From contig NC_015321.1 in NCBI RefSeq assembly GCF_000194605.1, forward strand, positions 2,542,001 to 2,606,000: a stretch of 64,000 nt of DNA, read 5' to 3'. Of the stretch, positions 35,301 to 44,403 are shown in pieces. Both the position numbers and the translations under genes were made by a program. Within the stretch, counting starts at the first letter, position 1. Each line of letters opens with the position of its first letter. The notes beneath the pieces were generated by a model, which searched no databases, was not told where the DNA came from, and saw nothing but the letters and a program-made list of their open reading frames with translations. The stretch is from Fluviicola taffensis DSM 16823 (lineage in GTDB: Bacteria > Bacteroidota > Bacteroidia > Flavobacteriales_D > Crocinitomicaceae).

Positions 35301-36125
35301 TTATTTTGCAGCCTTCACTTGCTTCAATCGTTCGTATAAAATCATTCCAGTTGCCACACCAACGTTCAACGAAGAAATATCTCCAGCCATTGGAATGCTC
35401 AAACGCACATCCGACATTTTCAATAAATCGTGAGAAATTCCATCCTCTTCAGATCCAACAATAATCGCTGTTGGGCCAAAGAACGAATAATTTTCTGCTG
35501 AAACTTTCGATTTTTCAGTACATGAAACCAATTGGAATCCACTTTGCTGCAAATAGAACAAACTGTTTTTCAATAAATCGGTTTTACAAACAGGAATGCT
35601 GTGTAAAGCTCCTGCTGAAGTTTTAATGGCATCTGCAGAAACCAATGCACTACCTTTTGATGGAACTAGAATCGCATCCACTCCCATACATGCAGCCGTA
35701 CGTGCAATTCCACCAAAATTTCGAACATCTGTAATGCGATCAAGCACCAAGATGCAAGGTTCTTTCCCTTCAGAAAGCCATTGGTCACACAATTCTTCAA
35801 TGTTCTTATATTCCACTGGAGAAGTAAATGCAATCACTCCTTGATGATTGTTTACCGTCAATTTGTTCAATTTTTCAACTGGAACAAACTGCAACTGATA
35901 TTCTTTACCAGTTAAAACGGTTCTCAACTCTTCAAATAGATCCTTGTCAATTCCTTTTTGAATAAGGATTTTGTTGATTTCAACTTCATTTTTAATGGCT
36001 TCAATCACCACACGAATTCCGTAAATAATGTCCGTTGGATCTTCCTTCGGTTTACGTTCAAAATTGCGTTTGTCTTGATTAAATCCTCCGCCTCTTTCTT
36101 CGCGGTCGTTTTTCTTATTATACAT
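35301..36125 (-). CDS. rlmB: 23S rRNA (guanosine-2'-O-)-methyltransferase RlmB
   Basis: A SpoU/TrmH-type SPOUT enzyme. An N-terminal charged stretch (1-30) and substrate-binding domain (IIYGIRVVIEAIK, VPVEKLNKLT) precede the knotted catalytic domain with VLDRITDVRNFGGIARTAA, IVGSEEDGIS and LSIPMAGDISSLNVGVA. It methylates the 2'-OH of a 23S rRNA guanosine (G2251 in E. coli numbering). 274 residues. It overlaps the OsmC gene by 8 bases. Confidence 0.93.
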   Translation of the reverse strand: MYNKKNDREERGGGFNQDKRNFERKPKEDPTDIIYGIRVVIEAIKNEVEINKILIQKGIDKDLFEELRTVLTGKEYQLQFVPVEKLNKLTVNNHQGVIAFTSPVEYKNIEELCDQWLSEGKEPCILVLDRITDVRNFGGIARTAACMGVDAILVPSKGSALVSADAIKTSAGALHSIPVCKTDLLKNSLFYLQQSGFQLVSCTEKSKVSAENYSFFGPTAIIVGSEEDGISHDLLKMSDVRLSIPMAGDISSLNVGVATGMILYERLKQVKAAK

Positions 36126-36522
36126 TGAATGTAATTTCTAGTTCGAGTTCTTCACTAACTGATTTTGCAACTGGACAAGCCAAAGCAGCACGTTTTACTT
36201 TTTCAATAGTTGCTTCGTCCCAACCATTGTTTCTCAGGTCAATATCAATCACCAATTTTCCAATTCTTCGCGGAGAAACAGCCATGATTTTAGTCACCGT
36301 TGCAAAGCCATTTTCGTAAGCATGTCCATGTTCATTGCAGTATATTCCAATTATACTGATCATACAAGAAGCATAAGCCGTTGCTACTAAATCTGTTGGG
36401 GAGAATTTCTCTCCTTTTCCATGATTGTCTGTAGGCGCGTCGGTATGAATGACTGTGCCAGATTGAAGATGAGTACATTCTGTTCTCAATCCTCCCAAGT
36501 ACTTCACTGTAGATGTTGCCAT
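36118..36522 (-). CDS. OsmC-family hydroperoxide resistance-like protein
   Basis: 134 residues with the OsmC fold: the reactive cysteines are in TAYASCMISIIGIYC (about 48-62) and AALACPVAKSVSEELE (about 111-126). Such proteins reduce organic hydroperoxides through the two cysteines. A TACATTTG box lies 17 bases before its ATG. Co-transcribed with rlmB. Confidence 0.88.
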   Translation of the reverse strand: MATSTVKYLGGLRTECTHLQSGTVIHTDAPTDNHGKGEKFSPTDLVATAYASCMISIIGIYCNEHGHAYENGFATVTKIMAVSPRRIGKLVIDIDLRNNGWDEATIEKVKRAALACPVAKSVSEELELEITFNV

Positions 36523-36539
36523 AGAAAATAATATTATTG

Positions 36540-36547
36540 CAAATGTA
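36540..36547 (-). promoter_or_regulatory. -7 box (TACATTTG) of the OsmC-rlmB unit
   Basis: Read on the minus strand it matches TAnnTTTG and ends 18 bases before the ATG at 36522. Confidence 0.5.
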
Positions 36548-36742
36548 GGGTTTATTAGAAGGAAGAGCGCAAAGAAATGATTATTGGAAAATATTTTCGA
36601 TTTTTTTTTAAAAAGTTGTGGGGTTCTATTTTTTTTTTTTTAGTTTTAAAAACTTAATTCACTTAATGGCCATTATTCACGTTTAAGTCAGTCTAATAAT
36701 TCCTTACTGTTTTAAAAGGAAATATCTAAATTTTAATCAAAA

Positions 36743-37354
36743 ATGAAAAAGTTAATTTATCTATCGTTAGTAACGATATCCTTTATCGCTGTGTCTTGCA
36801 ACAAGAATCAAGAAGTTTCTAAAAGAGAAAATGAATCTGTTGTTAATTTTGAACAAACCTATTCAGAAAAAGATGTTACAAGCATTATTCAATCAATAAA
36901 TTCTAGTGAAAAGGTTGGTCCAGGCTGGTTTGAGAAGGTTAAAAAATGGTTCAATGACCACTCAGGTACACATTTGTTCCAGGGTTGTGCTGGTGGTGGT
37001 GCATGTGGCCCTTGTCCTGGGCTTTGTATAGGTGGCGCTACCATTAGTGGAAATAATAATAATGGTGATTCGGCAACTCCTGAAACTTATGCAGACGGAC
37101 TGAGGGTTTATGGATTAAGTTTGATTGAAAACAAAGAAACTCATGAGCAAGCAATGATGTTTGTTTTTAATTTAGATTTAGCTGATTTCACAAAGGATGG
37201 TTATTTCTATATTGAAAATGATATATCAGCTAGTTCGAATATGTCTAGTGCGATGGGCAAAAATAATATTAAGTTTATAAAAGGAAAGTATATTGTTGTT
37301 TTTGATGAAACTACACATTATTACTATGCGCTTGTAGAAACAGTTATGAATTAA
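36743..37354 (+). CDS. Cysteine/glycine-rich lipoprotein of unknown function
   Basis: 203 residues with a lipoprotein signal (MKKLIYLSLVTISFIAVSCN, Cys19). Then WFEKVKKWFNDHSGTHLFQG leads into GCAGGGACGPCPGLCIGG, four closely spaced cysteines (about 79-94), a short Asn-rich linker and a beta-rich end. The cysteine segment could bind a metal or form disulfides; no family is firmly recognised. The following lipoprotein starts 6 bases after its stop. Confidence 0.65.
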   Translation: MKKLIYLSLVTISFIAVSCNKNQEVSKRENESVVNFEQTYSEKDVTSIIQSINSSEKVGPGWFEKVKKWFNDHSGTHLFQGCAGGGACGPCPGLCIGGATISGNNNNGDSATPETYADGLRVYGLSLIENKETHEQAMMFVFNLDLADFTKDGYFYIENDISASSNMSSAMGKNNIKFIKGKYIVVFDETTHYYYALVETVMN

Positions 37355-37360
37355 TGAATT

Positions 37361-37975
37361 ATGAAAATAATAATACTAACCTTATTATATTTAACAACAA
37401 TTTCATCTTGTGGTTTGATTCATTATATGGGAACAAAACCTTTTATGGATAAAACCAGGTATGAAGTAGAAACATATCTTGCGAAAAATAATATCATCTA
37501 CTACGACCACAGTATTTTGATGAAAGATGAATTGATAGATTCCTTGTCCGCTAAAAAACATGCGTTGGATTTATATAAATTAGAAAAAGGAACTATGCAA
37601 TCTCAAATGCAACTTCGTATTTATGATTCTCTTGGGAAATTAATAAATGGATACTGTCAATGTTATGGAGATATGAATAGACTGAATATCCTATCAGAGA
37701 AAGGATTTAAAAAATTTGAACATTTACCAACGAATTATGAGTTGAAATTCAAAGACAATTTATCACTATGGAACATCAATGAATCAGAAGAGCAACGAAT
37801 TTTGTTAGGCGCGCAAGAGAAAAAATATACCATTGTTATTTATTGGAATATTTGGTCAAATCATTATTCGAAAATAATGCTCAAAAAACTCAAAGAGTAT
37901 TTGTTGAAATTTGAAATGAAAAACGAAGTATTGATCATTCTCGTGAATGATGATGGTTTTCCTTCTAAGAAATGA
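37361..37975 (+). CDS. Lipoprotein with thioredoxin-like strand but no CxxC
   Basis: 204 residues with a lipoprotein signal ending ISSC (Cys17). IVIYWNIWSNHYSKIMLKKL (about 154-173) looks like a thioredoxin-type strand-turn-helix, with NHYS where the redox pair C-x2-C would be, and VLIILVNDDGF as the next strand. It is therefore a possible redox-dead thioredoxin fold; the family is not confirmed. Paired with the cysteine-rich lipoprotein upstream. Confidence 0.6.
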   Translation: MKIIILTLLYLTTISSCGLIHYMGTKPFMDKTRYEVETYLAKNNIIYYDHSILMKDELIDSLSAKKHALDLYKLEKGTMQSQMQLRIYDSLGKLINGYCQCYGDMNRLNILSEKGFKKFEHLPTNYELKFKDNLSLWNINESEEQRILLGAQEKKYTIVIYWNIWSNHYSKIMLKKLKEYLLKFEMKNEVLIILVNDDGFPSKK

Positions 37976-38059
37976 TTCTTTAGCTTTTGATTCTTTCTTC
38001 AAAATTGTTAAACCCTTTAACCTTTTGAACTTTTTCCACTTCTTTTGAATGCTTCTTTG

Positions 38060-38067
38060 TACTTTTG
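38060..38067 (+). promoter_or_regulatory. -7 box (TACTTTTG) of lipA
   Basis: TACTTTTG matches TAnnTTTG 85 bases before the lipA ATG, leaving a leader of about 80 bases with no clear structure. Confidence 0.4.
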
Positions 38068-38151
38068 TAAAATCAAAATTAGCGAGGCCAAAGGTACGGA
38101 ATTTTGCGTCCCGATGGTAAATCTATTTTTGAATAGCGGAAAGGCACGACT

Positions 38152-39033
38152 ATGTCAGAAGAAATAACAACAGCAGATAATAAAGTTCGCATCAAAAAGC
38201 CAAGCTGGTTGCGCGTAAAACTTCCAATTGGAGAAAATTACCGCAAGGTTCGGGCATTGGTGGATGAGCATAAATTACACACTATTTGCGAAAGTGGTTC
38301 TTGCCCAAATATGGGTGAATGTTGGGGTGAAGGAACTGCAACGTTCATGATCCTTGGAAATATCTGTACACGTTCGTGTGGTTTCTGTGCTGTCCAAACA
38401 GGAAAACCAGATGCAATCGATGAATTTGAGCCTGGAAAAGTAGCTCATTCCATTAAAACCATGCAGATCAAACACGCGGTAATTACTTCGGTAGACCGTG
38501 ACGATTTGAAGGATGGCGGAGCAGGAATTTGGGTACAAACTGTTCGCGCGGTTCGTCATCAAAGCCCTAGGACAACGATGGAAACCTTGATTCCCGATTT
38601 CGCTGGAAAATGGGAAAACCTGCAACAGATTATCGATGTGGCTCCTGAAATTGTTTCACATAACTTGGAAACAGTTCGTCGTTTGACAAAACAAGTGCGC
38701 ATTCAAGCAAAATACGATCGGAGCTTAGAGGTTTTGTTCCGTTTGAAAAAAGGAGGAATGAGAACTAAATCAGGCATCATGCTTGGTTTGGGTGAAACTG
38801 ATGAAGAAGTGATCGAAGCAATGCAAGATTTAAGATCCGTTGGAGTAGATATTATCACTTTAGGACAATACTTGCAACCAACTCCAAAGCATCTGCCAAT
38901 TGTAGAGTTTGTAGAGCCAGAGCGTTTTCAGAAATACGAAAAATTAGGATTGGAAATGGGCTTTCGTTTCGTAGAAAGCGGCCCGCTTGTTCGTTCTTCC
39001 TATCATGCTGAAAAACACATTTTTGACTTGTAA
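38152..39033 (+). CDS. lipA: Lipoyl synthase
   Basis: A radical SAM enzyme that inserts two sulfurs into protein-bound octanoyl groups. It has both iron-sulfur sets: C46, C51 and C57 (auxiliary cluster, [12 protein letters not shown]) and C72-x3-C76-x2-C79 (radical [11 protein letters not shown]). The end [14 protein letters not shown] is conserved. 293 residues. The lipoylated complexes' E3 component, lpdA, is about 1.9 kb downstream. Confidence 0.97.
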   Translation: MSEEITTADNKVRIKKPSWLRVKLPIGENYRKVRALVDEHKLHTICESGSCPNMGECWGEGTATFMILGNICTRSCGFCAVQTGKPDAIDEFEPGKVAHSIKTMQIKHAVITSVDRDDLKDGGAGIWVQTVRAVRHQSPRTTMETLIPDFAGKWENLQQIIDVAPEIVSHNLETVRRLTKQVRIQAKYDRSLEVLFRLKKGGMRTKSGIMLGLGETDEEVIEAMQDLRSVGVDIITLGQYLQPTPKHLPIVEFVEPERFQKYEKLGLEMGFRFVESGPLVRSSYHAEKHIFDL

Positions 39034-39080
39034 TAAAACAACAACTAAGCACTAATAACTTATTAACTAAACCTACTACT

Positions 39081-39251
39081 ATGGGGTTTCTAAGTTCCCT
39101 GTTCTCAAAAATGAGCGCTGAAAATATTAAGCCAAATATCAGCGTAGATAACGCTTATCATTCATCCCTTAATTGGCTGGACACCAAATCGTGGATTCGT
39201 CAGGAGGAATGTTTGACTTTTGTGACCATTTTCAGGTCTATTCAAAAGTAG
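39081..39251 (+). CDS. Possible small protein, 56 residues
   Basis: An ATG at 39081, 47 bases after lipA, opens MGFLSSLFSKMSAENIKPNI and ends at TAG 39249-39251 (FVTIFRSIQK). There is no signal peptide or known motif. It may be a real small gene, or the remnant of a longer one. Only the reading frame and its placement support it. Confidence 0.35.
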   Translation: MGFLSSLFSKMSAENIKPNISVDNAYHSSLNWLDTKSWIRQEECLTFVTIFRSIQK

Positions 39252-39430
39252 TTGATTCCTATTATGTTGAAAAGCCTATTTTCAAATTGTAGTTTCCGAG
39301 TTTGCTTTGTTCTCTCAATCTCATTCTCTTATATTGTACGGCTTTTCGCAACATGCTTTTCGCAAACGCATTTTTCCGTTTTCTGAATTTCTGGTCTAAT
39401 GGTAGTTTTGAGAACTGAAAATTGACAACT
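39252..39430. other. Spacer before the two barrel genes
   Basis: No gene seen. GCTTTTCGCAA occurs twice (about 39341 and 39355), a direct repeat with a 14-base period. TTTTGAGAACTGAAAATTG follows just before the next start. Confidence 0.35.
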
Positions 39431-40063
39431 ATGAAACTTATTCTTGCTATTGTAATACTTATTCCGTTTTTAGGAATTGCACAATATGATTCGAGCCCTC
39501 AATTTGGGGCTTTTGTAAATGGTGGACTAAGAGATTTTACAACTTCTTATTCAACCGTAAAAACAAGGATTGGATTAGATGCTGGAATAAACATCAAACA
39601 TTCTACAAGAAACGGTCGTCTGAGATTGGTTTACTCGGTAGGTATGATTTATGACCAATACAAGTTGGAAGACAAAACAATAGCTATAAATAGGTTTACA
39701 GATATTGAACGAAGGGTCAAAGGAGTAAGTGTCTTTTTCCGACCTGAATTCAAGATTATGAATAAAGAACTCGTATCTATGTATATTGGTGTTGGTCCGA
39801 GATTTAGTGCTTTTTATTCGTTTCTAGAAAAACGAGTGACAACCGAAAATGGAATTACAACGACGCAAGGTTGGGAAAAAAGAGGAACCAATGAGGTCGC
39901 TTATTTCGGAATGCATGCAGCAATCGCTGTTGAATATAAATTTGCTGAACACTGGGCACTTAACATGGGATTGAATGCGTTTACTAGCTTTGAATTTGAA
40001 TTTTATGACGGGAATATCTATTCAGGAGGAAATGTAACAACGGGTGTGGCATACATCTTTTAG
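39431..40063 (+). CDS. Outer-membrane beta-barrel protein
   Basis: 210 residues with a signal peptide (MKLILAIVILIPFLGIAQ) and a strand-rich body whose strands alternate hydrophobic and polar residues (RLRLVYSVGMIYDQYKL, MYIGVGPRFSAFYSF, HWALNMGLNAFTSFEF) and end in a hydrophobic strand with Phe as last residue (TTGVAYIF). This is the mark of an eight-stranded outer-membrane barrel. An upstream in-frame TTG (39422) is a less likely start. The next gene is of the same type. Confidence 0.75.
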   Translation: MKLILAIVILIPFLGIAQYDSSPQFGAFVNGGLRDFTTSYSTVKTRIGLDAGINIKHSTRNGRLRLVYSVGMIYDQYKLEDKTIAINRFTDIERRVKGVSVFFRPEFKIMNKELVSMYIGVGPRFSAFYSFLEKRVTTENGITTTQGWEKRGTNEVAYFGMHAAIAVEYKFAEHWALNMGLNAFTSFEFEFYDGNIYSGGNVTTGVAYIF

Positions 40064-40102
40064 ACATCTGTTATATCAAATAAATTCACTTAAATCATCG
40101 TT

Positions 40103-40792
40103 ATGAAAACCTTAATTCTATTAATCATCTGCATTCCTTTTGGCTTGCAAAGCCAAGAAGCTCCACGACGTGTTCAATTCGGTATCTATGCCGGAGCCGG
40201 AGTTACACTTGTTGCTGAAAAGTATCGAAAGGGAATGGCCTATGAGCTAGGACAGAGTACGATTATCAAAAAGAAGGGGGATTTCAAAAGACGAATGGAG
40301 GTTTATCTGCAGTACACAGAATATAATTATGTGGGAGATTCCAGAGATAATTACTACAAAAGTTATGAGTTCGATACCACTTATGCTGTAAGTCATTATA
40401 AGTCGCAGGTGTTTAATGTTGGATTAAAATGGCATATTCCAATTATCCATAGGGATCGATATCGTTTAATTTTTGCACCCGGATTTGCAGTTGGCTCACT
40501 TTTGATGTACAAGTATCGAAGAAGTTGGTATTATTTTTCGAATAATCAGTTGGAACATGAAGTAAATACAAAGGTTAACCCAACTTCTCGTATTATGTTG
40601 GGGCCTCATATTACTGTTAGTCAGGAGTTCAAACTTACTCCAGTTATGTATTTTCATCTAGACATAAATTTTATGGGACAGACAAACTTAGCTGGCTCTC
40701 AAGGTTATTCTGTTGGTTGGGGCGGGGTTACGATAAGACCAGGATTTTATTGGTATTTAAAGCCTCGGAAAAAAGAAACGCTTAATAGATAG
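40103..40792 (+). CDS. Outer-membrane beta-barrel protein
   Basis: 229 residues with signal peptide (MKTLILLIICIPFGLQSQ) and barrel-type strands (RVQFGIYAGAGVTLVA, YRLIFAPGFAVGSLLMY, YFHLDINFMGQ, VTIRPGFYWYLKPRK). The C-terminus is basic (RKKETLNR), past the final strand. It lies 39 bases after a similar gene, so the two may be paralogues. The cargo or function is unknown. Confidence 0.7.
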   Translation: MKTLILLIICIPFGLQSQEAPRRVQFGIYAGAGVTLVAEKYRKGMAYELGQSTIIKKKGDFKRRMEVYLQYTEYNYVGDSRDNYYKSYEFDTTYAVSHYKSQVFNVGLKWHIPIIHRDRYRLIFAPGFAVGSLLMYKYRRSWYYFSNNQLEHEVNTKVNPTSRIMLGPHITVSQEFKLTPVMYFHLDINFMGQTNLAGSQGYSVGWGGVTIRPGFYWYLKPRKKETLNR

Positions 40793-40913
40793 AAGTATTA
40801 AGCCTTCGATTCTAACATTTCACACTATCTCTTTTTAGCACATTCTTTCACATTTTCCATTTTCCATTTTCAATTAATACTTACCTTTAACCCACATTTT
40901 AGAAATTGAAACT
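40793..40913. other. Spacer with ATTTTCC tandem words before lpdA
   Basis: CACATTTTCCATTTTCCATT carries repeated ATTTTCC words, followed by TACCTTTA (about 40883-40890), which may be the -7 box of lpdA. No gene seen. Confidence 0.4.
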
Positions 40914-42317
40914 ATGAGTACGTTTGATGTTGCGATAATCGGTTCTGGTCCAGGTGGATACGTAGCTGCTCTTCGCTGTGCACAATTAGGATTGAATACT
41001 GCTTTGATCGAAAAATACCCAACTCTTGGAGGAACTTGCTTAAACGTAGGATGTATTCCTTCAAAAGCGTTGTTGGATTCTTCGGAACACTTTTTCAATG
41101 CGAAGCACAACTTTGCAACTCACGGAATCAAAGTGGATAATGTGGAAGCAGATATCACTCAAATGATTGCGCGCAAAGAAGAGGTAATCACACAAACGTG
41201 TAACGGGATTAAATTCCTGATGGACAAAAACAAGGTGACAGTTTACCAAGGTGTTGGTTCATTCGTTGATAAAACAACGATTGCAATTAAAGACGAAAAG
41301 GGAAATAGCACGAACATTACTGCAAAAAACACAATCATTGCAACGGGTTCAAAACCAAATTTCTTTCCTGGAATGGAACCCGATAAAAAACGAATCATTA
41401 CTTCAACTGAAGCATTGAAAATGACAGAAATTCCAAAAAGAATGATTGTTATTGGAGGTGGAGTTATTGGATTGGAATTGGGATCTGTTTATGCCCGTTT
41501 GGGAACAGAAGTTGATGTAGTTGAATTTGCACCAACGATTCTTCCAACAATGGATCTTTCATTAGGAAAAGAATTAACTAAAATATTGAAGAAAGAAGGA
41601 TTCAAATTCCATTTGGAGCATAAAGTTCAGAAAGTCGAAAACACGGGAAAAGGTGTGAAATTGACTGCTTTGAATAAGAAAAATGAAGAAGTTACTTTGG
41701 AAGCAGACTATTGTTTGGTAGCTGTTGGGCGTAAAGCATACACAGAAGGTTTAGGTTTGGAAAATATCGGATTAACTGCAAATAACCGCGGTCAAATCGA
41801 TGTGAATGATCATTTACAGACATCCGTTCCAAACATTTATGCAATTGGTGACGTTGTTCGTGGAGCGATGTTGGCACATAAAGCAGAAGAAGAGGGTGTT
41901 GTTGTTGCTGAGCAATTGGCGGGACAAAAACCACACATCAATTACAATTTGATTCCAGGAGTTGTCTATACTTGGCCAGAAATCGCTTCAGTTGGAAAAA
42001 CAGAAGAAGAATTGAAAGCTGCTGGAGTTGAATACAAAGCTGGTTCTTTTCCTATGAAAGCATTGGGAAGAGCGCGCGCTTCGATGGATATTACAGGATT
42101 TGTAAAAGTATTGGCAGATGCTAAAACAGATGAGGTTTTGGGAGTTCACATGATCGCTGCACGCGCTGCAGATATGATTATGGAAGCTGTTACAGCAATG
42201 GAATTCCGTGCATCTGCAGAAGATATTTCCCGTATTTGTCACGCGCATCCAACATTCTCTGAAGCAATCAAAGAAGCTGCGCTTGCTGCAACGGATAACA
42301 GAGCATTACATATTTAA
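40914..42317 (+). CDS. lpdA: Dihydrolipoyl dehydrogenase
   Basis: Reoxidises dihydrolipoamide on 2-oxoacid dehydrogenase complexes using FAD and NAD+. The FAD loop GSGPGGYVAA (10-19), the redox disulfide C42 and C47 (GGTCLNVGCIPSKAL), the NAD loop IGGGVIGLELGSVYA and the C-terminal HAHPTFSEA with the catalytic His-Glu pair are all there. 467 residues. It stands as its own unit between a promoter region and a terminator. Confidence 0.98.
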   Translation: MSTFDVAIIGSGPGGYVAALRCAQLGLNTALIEKYPTLGGTCLNVGCIPSKALLDSSEHFFNAKHNFATHGIKVDNVEADITQMIARKEEVITQTCNGIKFLMDKNKVTVYQGVGSFVDKTTIAIKDEKGNSTNITAKNTIIATGSKPNFFPGMEPDKKRIITSTEALKMTEIPKRMIVIGGGVIGLELGSVYARLGTEVDVVEFAPTILPTMDLSLGKELTKILKKEGFKFHLEHKVQKVENTGKGVKLTALNKKNEEVTLEADYCLVAVGRKAYTEGLGLENIGLTANNRGQIDVNDHLQTSVPNIYAIGDVVRGAMLAHKAEEEGVVVAEQLAGQKPHINYNLIPGVVYTWPEIASVGKTEEELKAAGVEYKAGSFPMKALGRARASMDITGFVKVLADAKTDEVLGVHMIAARAADMIMEAVTAMEFRASAEDISRICHAHPTFSEAIKEAALAATDNRALHI

Positions 42318-42338
42318 GAGATTCTCAAAACAAAATAA

Positions 42339-42372
42339 AAAAGCTCTTTCGGATATTCGGAAGGGCTTTTGT
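42339..42372 (+). terminator. Terminator after lpdA
   Basis: AAAAGCTCTTTCG pairs with CGGAAGGGCTTTT (two G-U pairs) around GATATT, followed by TTTTGTTGTT. Confidence 0.75.
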
Positions 42373-42479
42373 TGTTCTAGGGCTATCTAATAATTACAAC
42401 CACATAGCGCCACAAAGAACATATAGAGAAATTTGCTATAACTATTTGATTAATCAAAGAGAATTATCTTTTTAAATTA

Positions 42480-42522
42480 ATGATTTACGTCATTTTCCAT
42501 TCTTCACTTTTATGTACTTTTG
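42480..42522 (+). promoter_or_regulatory. hemH: hemH promoter with Crp/Fnr-like site
   Basis: TGATTTACGTCA (42481-42492) is a TGA-N6-TCA dyad of the kind bound by Crp/Fnr-family regulators. The -7 box TACTTTTG is at 42515-42522, so the centre of the dyad lies about 40-41 bases before the expected start, the class II activator position. No -33 TTG is seen. A palindrome TTTGATTAATCAAA lies further up (42445-42458). Confidence 0.55.
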
Positions 42523-42543
42523 CAGCACCTTTAAACGAGAACG

Positions 42544-43566
42544 ATGAGTAAAAAAATTGGTGTATTATTGATTCAGTTAGGAACACCAGATAGTCCTAAG
42601 AATAGTGATGTTCGTCGCTATTTGAAAGAGTTTTTAATGGACCCAAGAGTAATTGATATTCCGTTTTTCTCTCGCTTGTTATTGGTTCGAGGAATCATCG
42701 TTCCGTTTAGAACACCTAAATCAGCTAAGATATATAAGCAATTGTGGGATTTAGGAAACGGAAAATCACCACTTTTGACTTATACAGAGTCTGTGAAAAG
42801 TTTGCTTCAAAAGCGATTTGATTCGGATAATGTGACAATAGAAATGGCAATGCGTTATCAAAACCCTTCCATGGATTCTGTTTTGGACCGTATGCATAAA
42901 GCAAATTATGACCAATTGATTATTTTGCCTTTATTCCCGCAATACGCAAGTGCTTCAACAGGTTCTGCTGTTGAAAAGGCAATGAGTATTATCAAAAAAT
43001 GGTGGGTAATTCCAGAAATAAAAATCATTTCTCAATTCTACAATCACGAAGGATATATTGATTCTATCATAGAAAGAGCCAAAGAGTTCGATATTCCTTC
43101 TTATGATAAAATCATGTTTTCGTATCACGGTTTACCTGAAAGACAAGTCGATAAAGTTTATGAAGAAGGGCTTTGTACCGATCATGATTGTGAGAAAGAA
43201 ATCACTGAAGAAAATAAGTTCTGTTACAAAGCTACAAGTTATGAAACTACGCGTTTAATTGCAGCTAAATTAGGTTTGACAGATGATCAATATATTGTTA
43301 GTTTCCAGTCGCGTTTGGATGAAAAATGGATTCAACCTTTCTCTGATAAAGTGATCGAGCAATGGGGGAAAGAAGGGAACAAACGCGTTTTGGCTTTTAG
43401 TCCAGCTTTTGTGGCAGATTGCCTAGAGACTTTGATCGAAATCGGTGGAGAATACCAAGAAATCTTCGAAGAACATGGCGGCGAGAAAGTGCAGTTGGTT
43501 CCGAGTTCTAATGATCATCCGAGATTTATCGATTGTTTAGAGGATTTGGTGAGAACCAATTTCTGA
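42544..43566 (+). CDS. hemH: Ferrochelatase
   Basis: Inserts Fe2+ into protoporphyrin IX to make heme, the last step of the classical pathway. LLIQLGTPDSPKNSDVRRYL (8-27), FSYHGLPERQ with the conserved His, CYKATSYETTRL and the end of the fold (FSPAFVADCLETLIEI) are present. 340 residues, with no extra domain. It stands alone, and a bidirectional hairpin follows about 140 bases later. Confidence 0.96.
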   Translation: MSKKIGVLLIQLGTPDSPKNSDVRRYLKEFLMDPRVIDIPFFSRLLLVRGIIVPFRTPKSAKIYKQLWDLGNGKSPLLTYTESVKSLLQKRFDSDNVTIEMAMRYQNPSMDSVLDRMHKANYDQLIILPLFPQYASASTGSAVEKAMSIIKKWWVIPEIKIISQFYNHEGYIDSIIERAKEFDIPSYDKIMFSYHGLPERQVDKVYEEGLCTDHDCEKEITEENKFCYKATSYETTRLIAAKLGLTDDQYIVSFQSRLDEKWIQPFSDKVIEQWGKEGNKRVLAFSPAFVADCLETLIEIGGEYQEIFEEHGGEKVQLVPSSNDHPRFIDCLEDLVRTNF

Positions 43567-43704
43567 GAATAAGGGCGGTAAAGATGAAGCACGTTCACAA
43601 ATATAGGAACGCTCTATTTTCAGGAACTTTTGGATCTGCTCCGAATCAATGTCAGAGTATAGAAATGACTACTAAAACAGATCATTAATAATCGATTGAA
43701 TAAT

Positions 43705-43733
43705 AAAGCGCGCGAAACTGTTTCGCGCGCTTT
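43705..43733. terminator. Bidirectional terminator between hemH and the convergent gene
   Basis: AAAGCGCGCGAAA (43705-43717) and TTTCGCGCGCTTT (43721-43733) are perfect inverted copies around CTG, with T-rich flanks on both strands. Confidence 0.85.
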
Positions 43734-43737
43734 TTGG

Positions 43738-44403
43738 CTATCTCCCAAATCTTTTCTGCACACTAAGTTCTGCGAAAAAAGGCAGTGTTGGATTATCCTT
43801 GAAGTTTCGTGCAAAGGCTTTTCCCAGAGTTAGGGTTGTACTCCATGATTTGTGTGACCAGTTTCCGCGAATCCCGAATTTAAAAGTTCCGCCTGAAGCA
43901 TCATACCATCCATCCCTGATTTGAGGATAGTACTCTTTCATTAATTTATGACTGACGTGAGCTACAAGTGTTTGGTCGTAAGCTACTACCAATACTGCTC
44001 CCACTTTAGGTCGCAAATATCCAAAATGAATGGATAATGCGGTAGAAGTATTGTAAATGGTTGCCATTGGCGAGGCATATCTTCGGGTAAAGAACGAGAG
44101 CTTTGTTCCAAGAGACAAATGTTCGTTGTGCCAAAGTTCTGTTTGTATGTTCAGGTTTCCACGCCAGTCATCTGTTACTTGTTTTCCGAAGGGTAGCGTA
44201 AATTCAGTACCGATAAAAACGGGTTTGTACTTGTTTTTGATTCCATATGCATAAGAAACCCCGTAGTAAGAGCTGTAATCAGCTCCGAAATGAGCAGATA
44301 TCAAATGGTTTGATTGATTATTCAATGCACGCCAGTTAATTTCCTGGGCGTTGGTTTTCAGGATACTTAAAAGCAAGAAAAAAATGTGTAAAATTGGTTT
44401 CAT
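43738..44403 (-). CDS. Exported outer-membrane/lipid A deacylase-like barrel protein
   Basis: 221 residues with a signal peptide (MKPILHIFFLLLSILKTNAQ) and a barrel-like body (YSSYYGVSYAYGI, NLNIQTELWHNEHLSLGTKL, ALSIHFGYLRPKVGAVLVVA) ending FAELSVQKRFGR. The family is not securely recognised. The frame runs further upstream, but the ATG at 44403 opens the signal peptide. Its ATG overlaps the stop of the hydrolase gene by 4 bases. Confidence 0.6.
   Translation of the reverse strand: MKPILHIFFLLLSILKTNAQEINWRALNNQSNHLISAHFGADYSSYYGVSYAYGIKNKYKPVFIGTEFTLPFGKQVTDDWRGNLNIQTELWHNEHLSLGTKLSFFTRRYASPMATIYNTSTALSIHFGYLRPKVGAVLVVAYDQTLVAHVSHKLMKEYYPQIRDGWYDASGGTFKFGIRGNWSHKSWSTTLTLGKAFARNFKDNPTLPFFAELSVQKRFGR

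Noticed and set aside
42445-42458. Palindrome TTTGATTAATCAAA as the Fnr box of hemH
   Set aside because: The half-sites are two bases apart rather than four and it is too far upstream; the dyad at 42481 fits better.
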